Positions 1 through 9,496 of a stretch of DNA of 64,000 nt are shown in pieces. The stretch comes from Sphingosinicella sp. CPCC 101087. Its GTDB lineage: Bacteria > Pseudomonadota > Alphaproteobacteria > Sphingomonadales > Sphingomonadaceae. The notes below the pieces were generated by a model. It was not told where the DNA came from, did no database searches, and saw only the letters and a list, made by a program, of their open reading frames with translations. The position numbers and the translations under genes were made by a program. The stretch is taken from contig NZ_SBFF01000007.1 in assembly GCF_004151485.1 (NCBI RefSeq), positions 124,001-188,000 of the forward strand, written 5' to 3'. The stretch's first letter is position 1, and each line of letters opens with the position of its first letter.

Positions 1-1022
1 GCCAGGACCACGCGAAGCGCGTCCTCTCGGTCGCCGTCCACAACCATTACAAGCGGCTCGCCCACGGCGCCAAGGGCGGCGAGGTCGAACTCGCCAAGTC
101 GAACATCCTGCTCGTGGGGCCGACCGGCTGCGGCAAGACCCTGCTCGCCCAGACGCTGGCACGCATCCTCGACGTGCCGTTCACCATGGCCGACGCGACC
201 ACGCTGACCGAGGCGGGCTATGTCGGCGAGGATGTCGAGAACATCATCCTGAAGCTGCTCCAGTCCTCCGACTACAATGTCGAGCGGGCGCAGCGCGGCA
301 TCGTCTATATCGACGAGATCGACAAGATCAGCCGCAAGTCGGACAATCCCTCGATCACCCGCGACGTCTCGGGCGAGGGCGTCCAGCAGGCGCTGCTTAA
401 GCTGATGGAAGGCACCACCGCCTCGGTCCCGCCGCAGGGCGGCCGCAAGCATCCGCAGCAGGAATTCCTGCAGGTCGACACGACGAACATCCTGTTCATC
501 TGCGGCGGCGCCTTCGCCGGCCTGGAGAAGATCATCGGCGACCGGCTCGAGGGCAAGTCGATCGGCTTCGGCGCCCATGTCGCCGCGCCGGACGAGCGCC
601 GCACCGGGGAGGTGCTTCGCCACACCGAACCCGAGGATCTGCTGAAGTTCGGCCTCATCCCCGAGTTCGTCGGCCGTCTGCCGGTGATCGCGACGCTCGA
701 GGACCTCGACACCGAGGCTCTGGTCAAGATCCTGCGCGAGCCCAAGAACGCCCTCGTCAAACAGTATCAGAAGCTGTTCGACATGGAGGACGTCAAGCTC
801 ACCTACACCGACGACGCTCTGGTCGCGACCGCCAAGAAGGCGATCGAGCGCAAGACCGGCGCCCGCGGCCTGAGGTCGATCATGGAGAATATCCTGCTCG
901 ACACGATGTTCGACCTGCCGTCGATGGACGGCGTCGACGAGGTGCTGATCGACAAGGACGTCGTCGAGGGCCGCAAGGAGCCGGTGCGCATCTACGCCAA
1001 GAAGGCTGAAGACGCCGCCTGA
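1..1022 (+). CDS. clpX: ATP-dependent Clp protease ATP-binding subunit ClpX (5' truncated by window edge)
   Basis: ClpX is the AAA+ unfoldase that recognises, unfolds and feeds substrates to the ClpP peptidase in the cytoplasm. The reading frame is open from base 3 and starts with [19 protein letters not shown], a conserved stretch shortly before Walker A, so the N-terminal zinc-binding domain and the start codon lie outside the window. Visible motifs are Walker A GPTGCGKT, the Walker B region [10 protein letters not shown], the pore-loop region GYVGEDVEN, the arginine-rich [15 protein letters not shown] helix, and the C-terminal small domain containing TGARGLRSI. About 339 codons of an expected roughly 420 are present. 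The stop codon abuts the stop of the convergent TPR gene with no spacer. Identification is firm; only the 5' end is missing. Confidence 0.97.
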   Translation, partial: QDHAKRVLSVAVHNHYKRLAHGAKGGEVELAKSNILLVGPTGCGKTLLAQTLARILDVPFTMADATTLTEAGYVGEDVENIILKLLQSSDYNVERAQRGIVYIDEIDKISRKSDNPSITRDVSGEGVQQALLKLMEGTTASVPPQGGRKHPQQEFLQVDTTNILFICGGAFAGLEKIIGDRLEGKSIGFGAHVAAPDERRTGEVLRHTEPEDLLKFGLIPEFVGRLPVIATLEDLDTEALVKILREPKNALVKQYQKLFDMEDVKLTYTDDALVATAKKAIERKTGARGLRSIMENILLDTMFDLPSMDGVDEVLIDKDVVEGRKEPVRIYAKKAEDAA

Positions 1023-4000
1023 TCAGGATCCGGCGCCGGCGGGGCTTACCGGCGCCAGCCCGTAGCGCTCGAACTCCCACTCGATCGCCGAATTGAGCCG
1101 GCGCGCGCGTGCAAGATCCCGGCCGCCCGCCGCAGCCTCGCTGCCACGGATTCGCGCCACGGCGCGCCCGTAGAGAGCGAACGAATTGACGGGAACTATG
1201 CCGAGAGCCCGGTCGAACTCGCGAGCGGCATCGCTCCATCGCTGCAGTCGCAGATAGACAAGTCCTCTCGCGATCATCGCCTCGTCATGCTCGGGATCAG
1301 CTTCCCGCGCGGCATTGCAGTCGCTAAGCGCCCGCTCGAGGTTGGTATCGGCTTCCGCGAGCAGCCAGCAGCGCGCAAGCTGGGCTCGGTAGTTGCCGGG
1401 ATAGCGTCTCAGCCGCGCTTCGATCTGCGCCAGCGCCTCGTCATAGCGGCCGGACTTTACCAGCAGGCGCATCCGCAGCTGGTCGGTCGGCGTGTCCTCA
1501 GGCGCCAGCGTCCGTTCGACTCCCCTTGCCACCGCTGCCTCGTAGAGCTGAAGGGCGTTCCGATAGGCGTCCAGCGCTTCGGCGGGCCGCTGCAGCCGGG
1601 CAAGAAGGTCGCCTCGTTGCGCGGCGATGAAGAAGTTTGTCGGGTCTGCGGCTTGGGCGGCATCCATGGCGGCAGCTGCTTCGTCGAAACTTTCCAGGCT
1701 GACCAGCAAGGCGGCGCGTTGGATGTGCCCGAAGGCATTTCCCGGTTCGACGGCGACGACCCGGTCCGCATCCGCCAGGGCTTCATCCTCGCGATCGACC
1801 ATCTGGTAGGCCCAGGAACGAAGCCCGAGCGTCGTGCTGTTGTCCGGGTCGAGCTCGAGTGATCGCGTCAGCGCGCTGATCGCATCTTCGGGCCGTTCCT
1901 GATTGAGATGCAGGAGGCCGTAGCCCTGATGAACGACGAAATCCTCGGGATCTCGGCGCATCGCCTGTGCGAGTGCGGCCCGCGCCTCATCGAGGCGTTG
2001 GAGGTCGATCAACGCGATGGCTCGATTGGCGTGAGCCGTCGCCCAATCGGGAGCAAGGGCGATCACGCGGTCGAAGTCCTCCAGCGCCGCTCGCGGACGC
2101 TCCGAATTCAGTTTCACATAGCCCGAGCTGATCAGCGCCGAGGCCGAGCCGTCCTGTCCGACCGGGCCTTGCGAGGCATCGCTGACGGCGCCGAGCGGTG
2201 CGACGAGATAGGCCTCGTCGTCCGCGATCTCGCGCAGCGCCGGAAGGCCCGCCTTCGCCTCGGCCGCCGCCAACTCGCGGGCTATGGGCTGGAAGAGCGA
2301 CCGGGCGATTGCCCGGCCGTCGACGAGGCTGAGGCTGCGGCTGAATCGGACACCGGCCACGGTCCGGTCGAAATCGCCGCCATCGAGGGTGAAGCCCCGG
2401 CCTCGGTTGGGCAGGAGCACAGTCTCGACCGTTTCGATGAAGCTCTGGGCGTCGAGGGCGAACGGGACGTCGGCATGGGGCCCTTCCTGCCGCTCGAAGT
2501 CCTGATCCCAGTCGATCGTGTCGTTGTCGAAGCGGAAGCGGTAAGAAAGGGTGCCTGTATTGCGCGTCCATTCCAGCCGAACCGTTCCGCTATGGATGAG
2601 GGTGAAGGTGCCCTCGTCGGGGTCGTCGCGTATATCGACGCTCGTCACTTCCTCGTCCGAGCCGTTGATGTCGATGCTCGATTCGCGAATGCGACGGGTA
2701 AATTCGTCGCGGCCGACCTGGGACATCGCCATGCGCATGCTCAAGGCCGAATCGCCGCGCATCATCATCTCGCGCCGGAAGGAGACGGGTTCGGCTAGGC
2801 CGTTCGAGCCGTCATAGGTGATGCGGGTGCTTAGCATCGGTCGGCTGGGGGGCGAGAAGGGGATGGCCTCGAGCTCGGCGCCGCCGGCGCGCACCGGAAG
2901 ACCCCATGCGAGCGGCGAGGAGGCGAGCGATTCGAGGTCCCGGTCGCCGACGTGCGTCCCGTCGAGCCAGTAGGATCGACCGTCGATCCTAGTGCGGACG
3001 ATGACGTGGTTGAACGCACCCATCTGGGGAAGCAGCTGATCGAGCGTATCCCCTATCGCGACATTGACGAGGACCGGCTCCGCTTCGAGGCCGAGGCCTC
3101 TCAGCAGGGCGACGAGGGTGACGGTCTTGGCCTTGCAATCGCCGTAGCGGCGGGTCCAGGTCTCATCGGCGGTCGCGGGCAGGTAATTGCCGTTGCCCAT
3201 GAGTAGGGCGAAATAGCGGACGTCGTCCTGGACGAGCCGCAGAGCCGCCATGGCACGTGACCGCGGATCGGCGTGAGCGGCCGCAATCCGGTCGATCTCC
3301 CTCCGCAGCGCCGAGTCGGGAGCGAGCTCGCTCGCGCGATCATAATGCGGCGCGATGAGCGCGCTCAGCTCGGCCCAGTCCCGGAAGGCGGTGACCTGCA
3401 AGTTGGCGGCAAGCGCGTAGCGGGCCGGCGCCTGGTCCGGCACCTCCGGTCCCTCGGCGTTGCGCAGGTCCACCACCAGCTCGGTGCCGCGCGCGGTCCT
3501 GCGGACCTCCGGTCGTGCCAGGCGCTCGCGGCCGCGCCATTGGATCGGCAGCGTCCGAGGCCAGATCTGCCGAATATGGTACCGGCCGATTGGATTGCCG
3601 TGCCGGAGCAGGAAGAAGTTCTCGCCCCCGAGCCCGAGAGTGCCGGCGCGCCGGCGAACGGTGAAGGCCAGGTTGAGCGTGTCGCCGATCTCGAGCCCCT
3701 CGGCCTGCATCACGGCGGTCAGCGTGCCGTCGAGCATCGCCGCCTCGAGATTGTTCTCGCGCCGCAGGACGGTGAATTGATGGCCCTGCGCCAGCAGGTC
3801 GATCACCGTCGCCCCGCGTCGGATCTGCACCTTGTGGATGATCAGTTCGCTATGGTCCGGCTGCCAGGGCAGGACTATGTTCCCGACCCCCTGCAGGCCC
3901 GGCATCGTCTGGACGAGGGTGGCCATTTCCATGAAATGATCGACCTGCTCGGGGCCGTAGAGGGATTGGGCTGTGATCAGCAGGTTCTGGACATGGCGGT

Positions 4001-4139
4001 CGCGCAAGGCCGGGTCTGCCTCTGGAATGTCCAGTCTCTCGACCCACTCGGGAATCGGAGCGATGGTCGGCTCGCGCGCGGCTGGGGCGGGTGCCGCCGC
4101 AAGCAGCAGCGCCCAAAAGGCCATGATCAACGACCGCAA
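1023..4139 (-). CDS. Secreted DUF3857/transglutaminase-like protein with C-terminal TPR repeats
   Basis: A 1038-residue protein with an N-terminal signal peptide (MRSLIMAFWALLLAAAPAPA), so it is probably periplasmic. Residues about 50-270 fit a DUF3857-type beta domain. Residues about 290-400 form a transglutaminase-like fold with a Cys in RRYGDCKAKT, a His in FNHVIV and an Asp in YWLDGTH, a plausible catalytic triad. From about residue 660 to the end there are eight or more TPR units, such as PRAALEDFDRVIALAPDWA. The TTG start at 4139 is preferred over the in-frame ATG at 4124: it gives the signal peptide a positively charged n-region and follows a G-run. The gene is convergent with clpX, with abutting stops. 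The substrate is unknown; such proteins are thought to act in envelope protein interactions or crosslinking, which is inference here. Confidence 0.85.
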   Translation of the reverse strand: MRSLIMAFWALLLAAAPAPAAREPTIAPIPEWVERLDIPEADPALRDRHVQNLLITAQSLYGPEQVDHFMEMATLVQTMPGLQGVGNIVLPWQPDHSELIIHKVQIRRGATVIDLLAQGHQFTVLRRENNLEAAMLDGTLTAVMQAEGLEIGDTLNLAFTVRRRAGTLGLGGENFFLLRHGNPIGRYHIRQIWPRTLPIQWRGRERLARPEVRRTARGTELVVDLRNAEGPEVPDQAPARYALAANLQVTAFRDWAELSALIAPHYDRASELAPDSALRREIDRIAAAHADPRSRAMAALRLVQDDVRYFALLMGNGNYLPATADETWTRRYGDCKAKTVTLVALLRGLGLEAEPVLVNVAIGDTLDQLLPQMGAFNHVIVRTRIDGRSYWLDGTHVGDRDLESLASSPLAWGLPVRAGGAELEAIPFSPPSRPMLSTRITYDGSNGLAEPVSFRREMMMRGDSALSMRMAMSQVGRDEFTRRIRESSIDINGSDEEVTSVDIRDDPDEGTFTLIHSGTVRLEWTRNTGTLSYRFRFDNDTIDWDQDFERQEGPHADVPFALDAQSFIETVETVLLPNRGRGFTLDGGDFDRTVAGVRFSRSLSLVDGRAIARSLFQPIARELAAAEAKAGLPALREIADDEAYLVAPLGAVSDASQGPVGQDGSASALISSGYVKLNSERPRAALEDFDRVIALAPDWATAHANRAIALIDLQRLDEARAALAQAMRRDPEDFVVHQGYGLLHLNQERPEDAISALTRSLELDPDNSTTLGLRSWAYQMVDREDEALADADRVVAVEPGNAFGHIQRAALLVSLESFDEAAAAMDAAQAADPTNFFIAAQRGDLLARLQRPAEALDAYRNALQLYEAAVARGVERTLAPEDTPTDQLRMRLLVKSGRYDEALAQIEARLRRYPGNYRAQLARCWLLAEADTNLERALSDCNAAREADPEHDEAMIARGLVYLRLQRWSDAAREFDRALGIVPVNSFALYGRAVARIRGSEAAAGGRDLARARRLNSAIEWEFERYGLAPVSPAGAGS

Positions 4140-4282
4140 TTTCGCCCCCCCGGAATAGTCCCCGCCAGCAGGATGACTTGGTCGGCGCAGATTTCAAGCG
4201 ATGTGTCGCTAAATCGAGCGGCCGGTGGGGAGACTTGTCGAGGAAAGGGACGACGAGGTCCCGCCTCGCTGGAACGGTGCCC

Positions 4283-5047
4283 CTACTTCGTGTCCGCGGG
4301 CGCGGACCGCCTTGCGCCGGCCTGCCACGGCACGGTGGCGACATTATAGTCGTTGACCTGGGCCTGGGTCAGGCAGCGGCGGGTTTCGCGATTGCTTGCA
4401 TCGGCCACCGCGGAAGTCTGGTACATGACTTCGGTGAGCAGCCGGCGCGAAATGCCCATGCGTATCAGGAAGTCGTTGTCCTCGCTGGCGAGCAAGGCGG
4501 ACTGTTGCTCGATCTCGCCGATCAGGCTGACCGTATTGTCCTCGCCCTGCGCAACCTCCCGACGAATCACGTCCCGATTCCCCGTGTGCGTGAACATGTG
4601 AACGATGAAGAGACCTCCGTCGTCGACATAGCGGGCCATGCCGCCCATGAACATGAAATTACAGGCGGAGAAGCAGGCCCAGCCGCTCGGAATGCGGGTT
4701 ACCATGCCGTTGTCGCGGATCAGGCGGCCCGCTTCGTTTCCGATCCGCGCGTTTCCGCCGGGCGAACGAAGCCAAATCTCTGCAATGTCTGGATTGCCGT
4801 CAAGCGCCGCCTGGAGGCGGGGCACCACATTGTCGTCGATGACGCCTTCCGCAAGCAGGACGCGGCGACCTTCCACCTGCTGTGGCGTGAACCGCATCTC
4901 GCGATAGTTCGACCAGTTAGGGCTGGCCGGACAGGTGGGATTATCCGGATCCATGGCCGTCTGCGCGACGGCCGCCTCCGCCCCGATCAGCGCAGCGGCG
5001 GACGCGATGGAACCGAAGAGGCGGAAGAGGCGCCTAGACGCGGACAT
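4283..5047 (-). CDS. Periplasmic ClpP/crotonase-fold protein (COG3904-like)
   Basis: A 254-residue protein with a signal peptide ending near AEAAVAQ. The centre carries a Clp-fold signature: RSPGGNARIGNEAGRLIR, resembling the SPGG oxyanion strand of ClpP-like serine peptidases, then WACFSACNFMFMGG, where the Ser of SAC sits at the nucleophile position, then a His in FIVHMF. This pattern matches predicted periplasmic Clp-fold proteins (COG3904 type), whose substrates are not established. Its ATG lies inside the 3' end of the upstream surface-antigen-like gene (14-bp overlap), so the two are probably co-transcribed and translationally coupled. The C-terminal part contains a Cys in RRCLTQAQVN that could pair with the Cys near the N-terminus. 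Peptidase activity is inference; it could be a catalytically dead fold. Confidence 0.7.
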   Translation of the reverse strand: MSASRRLFRLFGSIASAAALIGAEAAVAQTAMDPDNPTCPASPNWSNYREMRFTPQQVEGRRVLLAEGVIDDNVVPRLQAALDGNPDIAEIWLRSPGGNARIGNEAGRLIRDNGMVTRIPSGWACFSACNFMFMGGMARYVDDGGLFIVHMFTHTGNRDVIRREVAQGEDNTVSLIGEIEQQSALLASEDNDFLIRMGISRRLLTEVMYQTSAVADASNRETRRCLTQAQVNDYNVATVPWQAGARRSAPADTK

Positions 5048-5513
5048 AGCGGTTCGAAGGCGGCCGCCGGCACATCTGCTTCGGCGCGCGCGTCTCCTCG
5101 CCGTCCACTATGACAATATCGGTCACGGTCATGCAATTGTCTTCGACCGCGGTGACGGTCGAGGCGCCGCGAACGCCAGGACGGCTTTCGCTTTCCCATT
5201 CGGCCGTCGCGCCGACCTCGCCGCGCTGGACCGCCTGCTCGGTCGCCTCGGCGGCCTTTTCCTGCTCCTGACAGTCGAGCATGTTCATGATCGCGTCGCT
5301 GAGCATGTCGGTGAACGGGATTGCGACGGCGGCGGCTCCGCCGAGACGCCCCAGCGCGCCGCTGGCCAAGCCGCCCAGCAGGCCGCGCGCGACCGATCGG
5401 CCGGGGCTGCTGCTCGCCTGGCATTCCTCGCCAGTGAGGCTCTGCGCGGCAGCGCCCGTCGGCACGGCGAACAGAAGGAGCAGCGGAGAAAGAAGAAATA
5501 GGACGCGTGACAT
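5034..5513 (-). CDS. Small secreted protein, surface-antigen-like
   Basis: A 159-residue protein. The frame is open further upstream, but the ATG at 5513 is chosen because it starts directly with a typical signal peptide (MSRVLFLLSPLLLLFAVP...AAAQ) and follows a GAGAGGG element. The mature part begins with a Cys-containing segment, then a glycine/alanine-rich stretch (GLLGGLASGALGRLGGAAA) typical of glycine-zipper membrane-associating regions. The C-terminal region (EWESESRPGVRG, then MTVTDIVIVDGEE and QMCRR) is laid out like the C-terminal domain of 17-kDa/RT0821-type surface antigens. It is the first gene of a two-gene operon with the Clp-fold protein and is divergent from lon. Outer-membrane association is inference; similarity is judged by eye. 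Confidence 0.6.
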   Translation of the reverse strand: MSRVLFLLSPLLLLFAVPTGAAAQSLTGEECQASSSPGRSVARGLLGGLASGALGRLGGAAAVAIPFTDMLSDAIMNMLDCQEQEKAAEATEQAVQRGEVGATAEWESESRPGVRGASTVTAVEDNCMTVTDIVIVDGEETRAPKQMCRRPPSNRYVRV

Positions 5514-5608
5514 CGCTGGCACCCTCTCACTCGGACGCCGGAGATTAGACCTGCGACCGACGGGAATCAATGCCGCAGGCCGTGCTTCGCGGACGATGAA
5601 CCGCCCGC

Positions 5609-5638
5609 ATTGATGCCGTCCGGATATCCCCCCATATA
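5609..5638 (+). promoter_or_regulatory. Sigma-32 (heat-shock)-like promoter of lon
   Basis: Upstream of the lon start there is ATTGAT (5609-5614), a 15-base spacer and CCCCATATA (5630-5638). The second element matches the RpoH -10 consensus CCCCATnT closely; the first is a weak match to CTTGAA. lon is a classical heat-shock gene, which supports the reading. The transcript start would be about 15-20 bases before the ATG at 5662. Confidence 0.6.
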
Positions 5639-5661
5639 GACGGCAAGAGAGTGGAGTATCC

Positions 5662-8067
5662 ATGAGCACAAACTATCCCCTTCTGCCCCTGCGCGACATC
5701 GTCGTTTTCCCCCACATGATCGTCCCCCTCTTCGTCGGGCGCGACAAATCGGTGGCGGCGCTGGAAAGCGCGATGGCGGCCGACAAGAACATCTTCCTCG
5801 TTGCCCAGCTCGATCCGGCCGAGGACGATCCCGATCGAGACGCACTGTACGACCTCGGCGTGGTCGCCACCGTCCTCCAGCTCCTGAAGCTGCCCGACGG
5901 CACCGTGCGGGTGCTGGTCGAGGGCCGCCAGCGCGCGTCCCTGAAGTCGCTGAACCACGAGAGCGGCCATCTCTCCGCCGAAGTCGAGCTGATCGACACG
6001 GCAGAGCCCGAAGGCCCCGAGGTTCTGGCGCTGATGCGCTCGGTCATCGAGCAGTTCGAGAATTACGGGAAGTTGAACCGCAAGCTGCCCGCGGAGACCG
6101 CCGTTCAGCTGGGCCAGATCGAGGAGCCCTCCAAGCTCGCCGACGCGGTCGCCGCCAACATCAACATCAAGGTGGCCGACAAGCAGGCCCTGCTGGCCGA
6201 GCTCGATCCCGTGCGCCGGCTGGAGATGGGCTTCGCCTTCATGGAAGGCGAGCTCGGCGTGCTCCAGGTCGAGAAGAAGATCCGCTCGCGCGTCAAGCGC
6301 CAGATGGAGAAGACCCAGCGCGAATATTATCTCAACGAGCAGCTGAAGGCGATCCAGCGGGAGCTCGGCAATGCCGGCGAGGAAGGCGAGGGTGACGAGC
6401 TTGCCGAGCTTGCCCGGAAGATCGAGCGCACCAAGCTCTCGAAGGAGGCCCGCGGCAAGGCCCAATCGGAGCTGAAGAAGCTGAAGGCGATGGCTCCGAT
6501 GTCCGCCGAAGCGACGGTGTCGCGCAATTATCTCGACGTTCTGCTCGGACTGCCCTGGGGCAAGAAGTCGAAGCTGAAGCACGACATCAAGGAAGCCGAA
6601 CGGATCCTCGACGAGGATCATTATGGCCTCGAGAAGGTCAAGGAGCGGATCGTAGAATATCTCGCCGTCCAGGTCCGCACCAACAAGCTGAAAGGCCCGA
6701 TCCTGTGCCTGGTCGGCCCGCCGGGCGTCGGCAAGACCTCGCTCGGCCGCTCGATCGCGCGCGCCACGGGTCGCGAGTTCGCCCGCCAGTCATTGGGCGG
6801 CGTGCGCGACGAGGCCGAGATTCGCGGCCACCGGCGCACCTATATCGGCTCGCTGCCCGGCAAGATCGTCACCAACCTCAAGAAAGCGGGCACCTCGAAC
6901 CCGCTGTTCCTGCTCGATGAGATCGACAAGCTCGGCCAGGATTTCCGCGGCGATCCTGCCTCGGCCCTGCTCGAAGTGCTCGATCCGGAGCAGAACAGCC
7001 GGTTCCAGGATCATTATCTCGAGGTCGATTACGACCTTTCCGACGTCATGTTCGTCACCACGGCGAACTCGATGGACATGCCGCAGCCGTTGCTCGACCG
7101 CATGGAGATCATCCGCCTCGAAGGCTATACGGAGGACGAGAAGGTTGAGATCGCCAAGCGCCACCTGATCCCGAAGCAGATCGAATCGCATGGCCTGAAG
7201 GAGGGCGAGCTCACCCTTACCGAGGAAGGGCTTCGCGCGCTGATCCGTCATTACACCCGTGAAGCGGGCGTGCGCACGCTCGAGCGGGAGATCGCCAAGG
7301 TGGCGCGCAAGGCGCTTCGGCAGATCCTCGAAGGCAAGGCCGAGAAGATCGAGGTCACCCCCGGCAATCTCGGCGACTTCGTCGGGGTGCGGAAGTTCCG
7401 CCACGGCATGAGCGAGGAAGAAGACCAGATCGGCGCGGTGACCGGGCTCGCCTGGACCGAGGTAGGCGGCGAATTGCTGACCATCGAAGCGGTGACCGTT
7501 CCCGGCAAGGGCCAGATCCGGACCACCGGCAAGCTTGGCGACGTGATGCAGGAGTCGATTCAGGCGGCTTTCTCCTTCGTGAAGGCGCGCTCGCCCAGCT
7601 ACGGCGTCAAGCCGAGCCTGTTCGCGCGCAAGGACATCCACGTCCACCTTCCCGAGGGGGCGGTGCCGAAGGACGGCCCGTCGGCAGGCGTCGGCATGGT
7701 AACCGCGATCATCTCGACCCTGACGGGCATTCCGGTGCGGCGCGACGTGGCGATGACCGGCGAAGTCACGCTGCGTGGCCGCGTGCTGCCGATCGGCGGC
7801 CTCAAGGAGAAGCTGCTCGCGGCGTTGCGCGGCGGCATCACCAAGGTGCTGATCCCGGCCGAGAATGAGAAGGACCTGGTGGAGATTCCCGCCAACATCA
7901 AGGAAGGGCTGGAGATCATTGCCGTCTCCCACGTCGACGAGGTGCTGGCCCAGGCTTTGGCCACCCCCGTCGTGCCGATCGACTGGACCGAGGCCGACGA
8001 GCTTGCGGCGATTCCGCCCTCCGAGCTCGGCACCGGATCGGAAGACCGGCCGGGCGTGCGCCACTGA
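5662..8067 (+). CDS. lon: Endopeptidase La (Lon protease)
   Basis: Lon is the homo-oligomeric ATP-dependent serine protease that degrades misfolded and regulatory proteins in the cytoplasm. The 801-residue length is normal. It starts with the Lon substrate-binding domain ([20 protein letters not shown]), followed by a coiled-coil linker ([18 protein letters not shown]). The AAA+ module has Walker [10 protein letters not shown] (Lys about 358) and Walker [10 protein letters not shown]. The C-terminal S16 protease domain has the catalytic Ser in [11 protein letters not shown] (about residue 674) and Lys in [10 protein letters not shown] (about 717), the expected 43 residues apart. The ATG follows a GTGGAG ribosome site. 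It is monocistronic: a sigma-32-like promoter precedes it and a strong hairpin terminator follows. Confidence 0.98.
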   Translation: MSTNYPLLPLRDIVVFPHMIVPLFVGRDKSVAALESAMAADKNIFLVAQLDPAEDDPDRDALYDLGVVATVLQLLKLPDGTVRVLVEGRQRASLKSLNHESGHLSAEVELIDTAEPEGPEVLALMRSVIEQFENYGKLNRKLPAETAVQLGQIEEPSKLADAVAANINIKVADKQALLAELDPVRRLEMGFAFMEGELGVLQVEKKIRSRVKRQMEKTQREYYLNEQLKAIQRELGNAGEEGEGDELAELARKIERTKLSKEARGKAQSELKKLKAMAPMSAEATVSRNYLDVLLGLPWGKKSKLKHDIKEAERILDEDHYGLEKVKERIVEYLAVQVRTNKLKGPILCLVGPPGVGKTSLGRSIARATGREFARQSLGGVRDEAEIRGHRRTYIGSLPGKIVTNLKKAGTSNPLFLLDEIDKLGQDFRGDPASALLEVLDPEQNSRFQDHYLEVDYDLSDVMFVTTANSMDMPQPLLDRMEIIRLEGYTEDEKVEIAKRHLIPKQIESHGLKEGELTLTEEGLRALIRHYTREAGVRTLEREIAKVARKALRQILEGKAEKIEVTPGNLGDFVGVRKFRHGMSEEEDQIGAVTGLAWTEVGGELLTIEAVTVPGKGQIRTTGKLGDVMQESIQAAFSFVKARSPSYGVKPSLFARKDIHVHLPEGAVPKDGPSAGVGMVTAIISTLTGIPVRRDVAMTGEVTLRGRVLPIGGLKEKLLAALRGGITKVLIPAENEKDLVEIPANIKEGLEIIAVSHVDEVLAQALATPVVPIDWTEADELAAIPPSELGTGSEDRPGVRH

Positions 8068-8078
8068 GATTCGGCAAG

Positions 8079-8116
8079 GCCGGGAGGGCTCCCCCGGGGG
8101 CTGCTCCCGGCTTTTT
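8079..8116 (+). terminator. Rho-independent terminator after lon
   Basis: GCCGGGAG (8079-8086) pairs with CTCCCGGC (8104-8111), with further C/G pairing in the loop, and is followed directly by a TTTTT run (8112-8116). It sits 12 bases past the lon stop. Confidence 0.8.
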
Positions 8117-8139
8117 CAGGTCGGCGAGCCTCTTTCCTT

Positions 8140-8169
8140 TTGACTTCGGTCCCCCTCCTGGCCTTTAAA
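8140..8169 (+). promoter_or_regulatory. Probable housekeeping promoter of hup
   Basis: TTGACT at 8140-8145 and TTTAAA at 8164-8169 are separated by 18 bases, close to a sigma-70-type promoter. It lies between the lon terminator and the HU gene start at 8222, leaving a leader of about 45 bases ending with a GGGAG-type ribosome site. Confidence 0.5.
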
Positions 8170-8221
8170 AGGCGTTCCGGCGAGGGCCGGGGCGTCATCG
8201 GGTAGCAGGGGTTCGGGAGAC

Positions 8222-8497
8222 ATGAACAAGCAGGAGCTTATCGGCCACGTCGCAGAAGTGACGGGCTTCGGCAGGGCGGACGCTTCCCGGGCCGTCGAAG
8301 CGGTCTTCGACACCATCTCGGGCGCGCTCAAGCGCGGCGACGAAGTCCGGCTGGTCGGCTTCGGCACCTTTTCCTGTTCCCGGCGCAAGGCCTCGACCGG
8401 GCGCAATCCGCGAACCGGCGAGCCGATGCAGATCAAGGAATCGACGCAACCCAAGTTCAAGCCCGGCAAGGGCCTGAAGGATGCGGTCAACGCCTGA
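8222..8497 (+). CDS. hup: HU family DNA-binding protein
   Basis: A 91-residue histone-like protein that bends and compacts DNA as a dimer. It begins MNKQELIGHVAEVTGF, has the helical dimerisation part (residues 1-45), the conserved GDEVRLVGFGTF strand, and the flexible DNA-binding arm with GRNPRTGEPMQI, including the intercalating Pro. It ends KFKPGKGLKDAVN, typical of HupB. Its position right after lon is the usual arrangement in many proteobacteria. It has its own promoter and is separated from lon by a terminator. A 7-bp hairpin with a GCTT loop (8533-8550) downstream may end the transcript, though it lacks a T-run. Confidence 0.96.
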   Translation: MNKQELIGHVAEVTGFGRADASRAVEAVFDTISGALKRGDEVRLVGFGTFSCSRRKASTGRNPRTGEPMQIKESTQPKFKPGKGLKDAVNA

Positions 8498-8607
8498 GCC
8501 CCGCTGGACAGGGTATCGCACCGCCGCTATTGACCGCCGGCTTCGGCGGTATCATCTGCCGGCATCCCGACCGGACCGCCACATCCGGACGGGTTTCTTC
8601 GAGGCGT

Positions 8608-8682
8608 GGGCGCGTAGCTCAGTGGTAGAGCACTGTGTTCACACCGCAGGGGTCGCAAGTTCAATCCTTGCCGCGCCCACCA
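8608..8682 (+). tRNA. tRNA-Val (anticodon CAC)
   Basis: A complete cloverleaf: acceptor GGGCGCG pairs with CGCGCCC, the D-arm contains GCTC AGTGGTA GAGC, the anticodon stem CTGTG/CGCAG holds loop TTCACAC (anticodon CAC, reads GTG), and the T-arm is GCAAG TTCAATC CTTGC. ACCA is encoded at the 3' end. 75 nt. Confidence 0.95.
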
Positions 8683-8722
8683 CGCCTTCCATCTTCTTCC
8701 CGTGCGGTCGGGCAACGGTCCG

Positions 8723-9496
8723 GTGACCGACAGCGGTCCGCGCGTGGCGCTGGAGGGCGTAACCCGGCGCCGCGGCGGTCAGCTCGTCCTCGACGGCATC
8801 GACCTGTCGATCGCCGCGGGCGAATTCGTCGCGCTGATCGGCCCCTCGGGCTCGGGCAAGACCACTTTGCTCAAGGCGATCAATCGCCTGGTCGAGCCGG
8901 ACTCGGGGCGAATCCTGTTCGACGGACGCGAGGTGCGCGACCTTGGCCTCGCCGAGCTGCGGCGCGGCATCGGCTACGTTTTCCAGGGCATCGGGCTTTT
9001 CCCTCACATGACGGTCGGGGAGAATATCTGGCTGGTTCCCAGGCTCGCCGGGGCTCCTGGGCAAGAGCAGGAGGGGAGGGTCGCCGAGCTGCTCGACCTC
9101 GTCGCCCTGCCGTCCGGATTTGCCCACCGGCTGCCGCGATCCCTGTCTGGCGGCCAGGCGCAGCGCGTCGGCGTCGCCCGGGCGCTTGCCGCGCGGCCGC
9201 GGCTGATGCTGATGGACGAGCCATTCGGCGCGCTCGATCCGGTCACCCGCGACGAGCTCGGCGCCGCCTATCGTGCCCTGCACGACCGGCTCGGCCTCAC
9301 TAGCCTGATGGTCACCCACGATCTTGCCGAGGCGCTGCTGCTCGCCGACCGGATCATCGTTCTTATCGAGGGCCGGATTCGGGCCGACGCGCCGCCGGCG
9401 CGACTCGCCGACGTCGCCGATCCCGAGGTCCGCCGCCTTGTCGACGTGCTGCGCCGACAGGCGGAACGCGTCGCTGCGCTGACGGGGCCGCAATGA
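8723..9496 (+). CDS. ABC transporter ATP-binding protein, osmoprotectant (quaternary amine) uptake type
   Basis: The ATPase subunit of a quaternary-amine/osmoprotectant importer of the ProV/OpuCA family, acting at the inner face of the cytoplasmic membrane. It shows Walker A GPSGSGKTT (Lys about 46), Q-loop VFQGIGLFPHMTVGEN, ABC signature LSGGQAQR and Walker B PRLMLMDEP followed by FGALDP, the full set. The N-terminal sequence LLKAINRLVEPDSGRI is typical of the OpuCA group. At 257 residues it lacks the C-terminal CBS pair of many OpuCA/ProV proteins, so osmotic gating by CBS domains is not expected. The start is uncertain: GTG at 8723 is used; an in-frame GTG at 8702 adds seven residues and is closer to the tRNA. 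The last four bases overlap the permease gene (ATGA). Confidence 0.88.
   Translation: MTDSGPRVALEGVTRRRGGQLVLDGIDLSIAAGEFVALIGPSGSGKTTLLKAINRLVEPDSGRILFDGREVRDLGLAELRRGIGYVFQGIGLFPHMTVGENIWLVPRLAGAPGQEQEGRVAELLDLVALPSGFAHRLPRSLSGGQAQRVGVARALAARPRLMLMDEPFGALDPVTRDELGAAYRALHDRLGLTSLMVTHDLAEALLLADRIIVLIEGRIRADAPPARLADVADPEVRRLVDVLRRQAERVAALTGPQ

Noticed and set aside
5545-8064. Long antisense open frames (358 and 424 codons) across lon
   Set aside because: They run opposite a complete Lon with intact motifs, contain repeated low-information Leu/Arg/Asp composition, have no ribosome site and result from GC-rich third positions.
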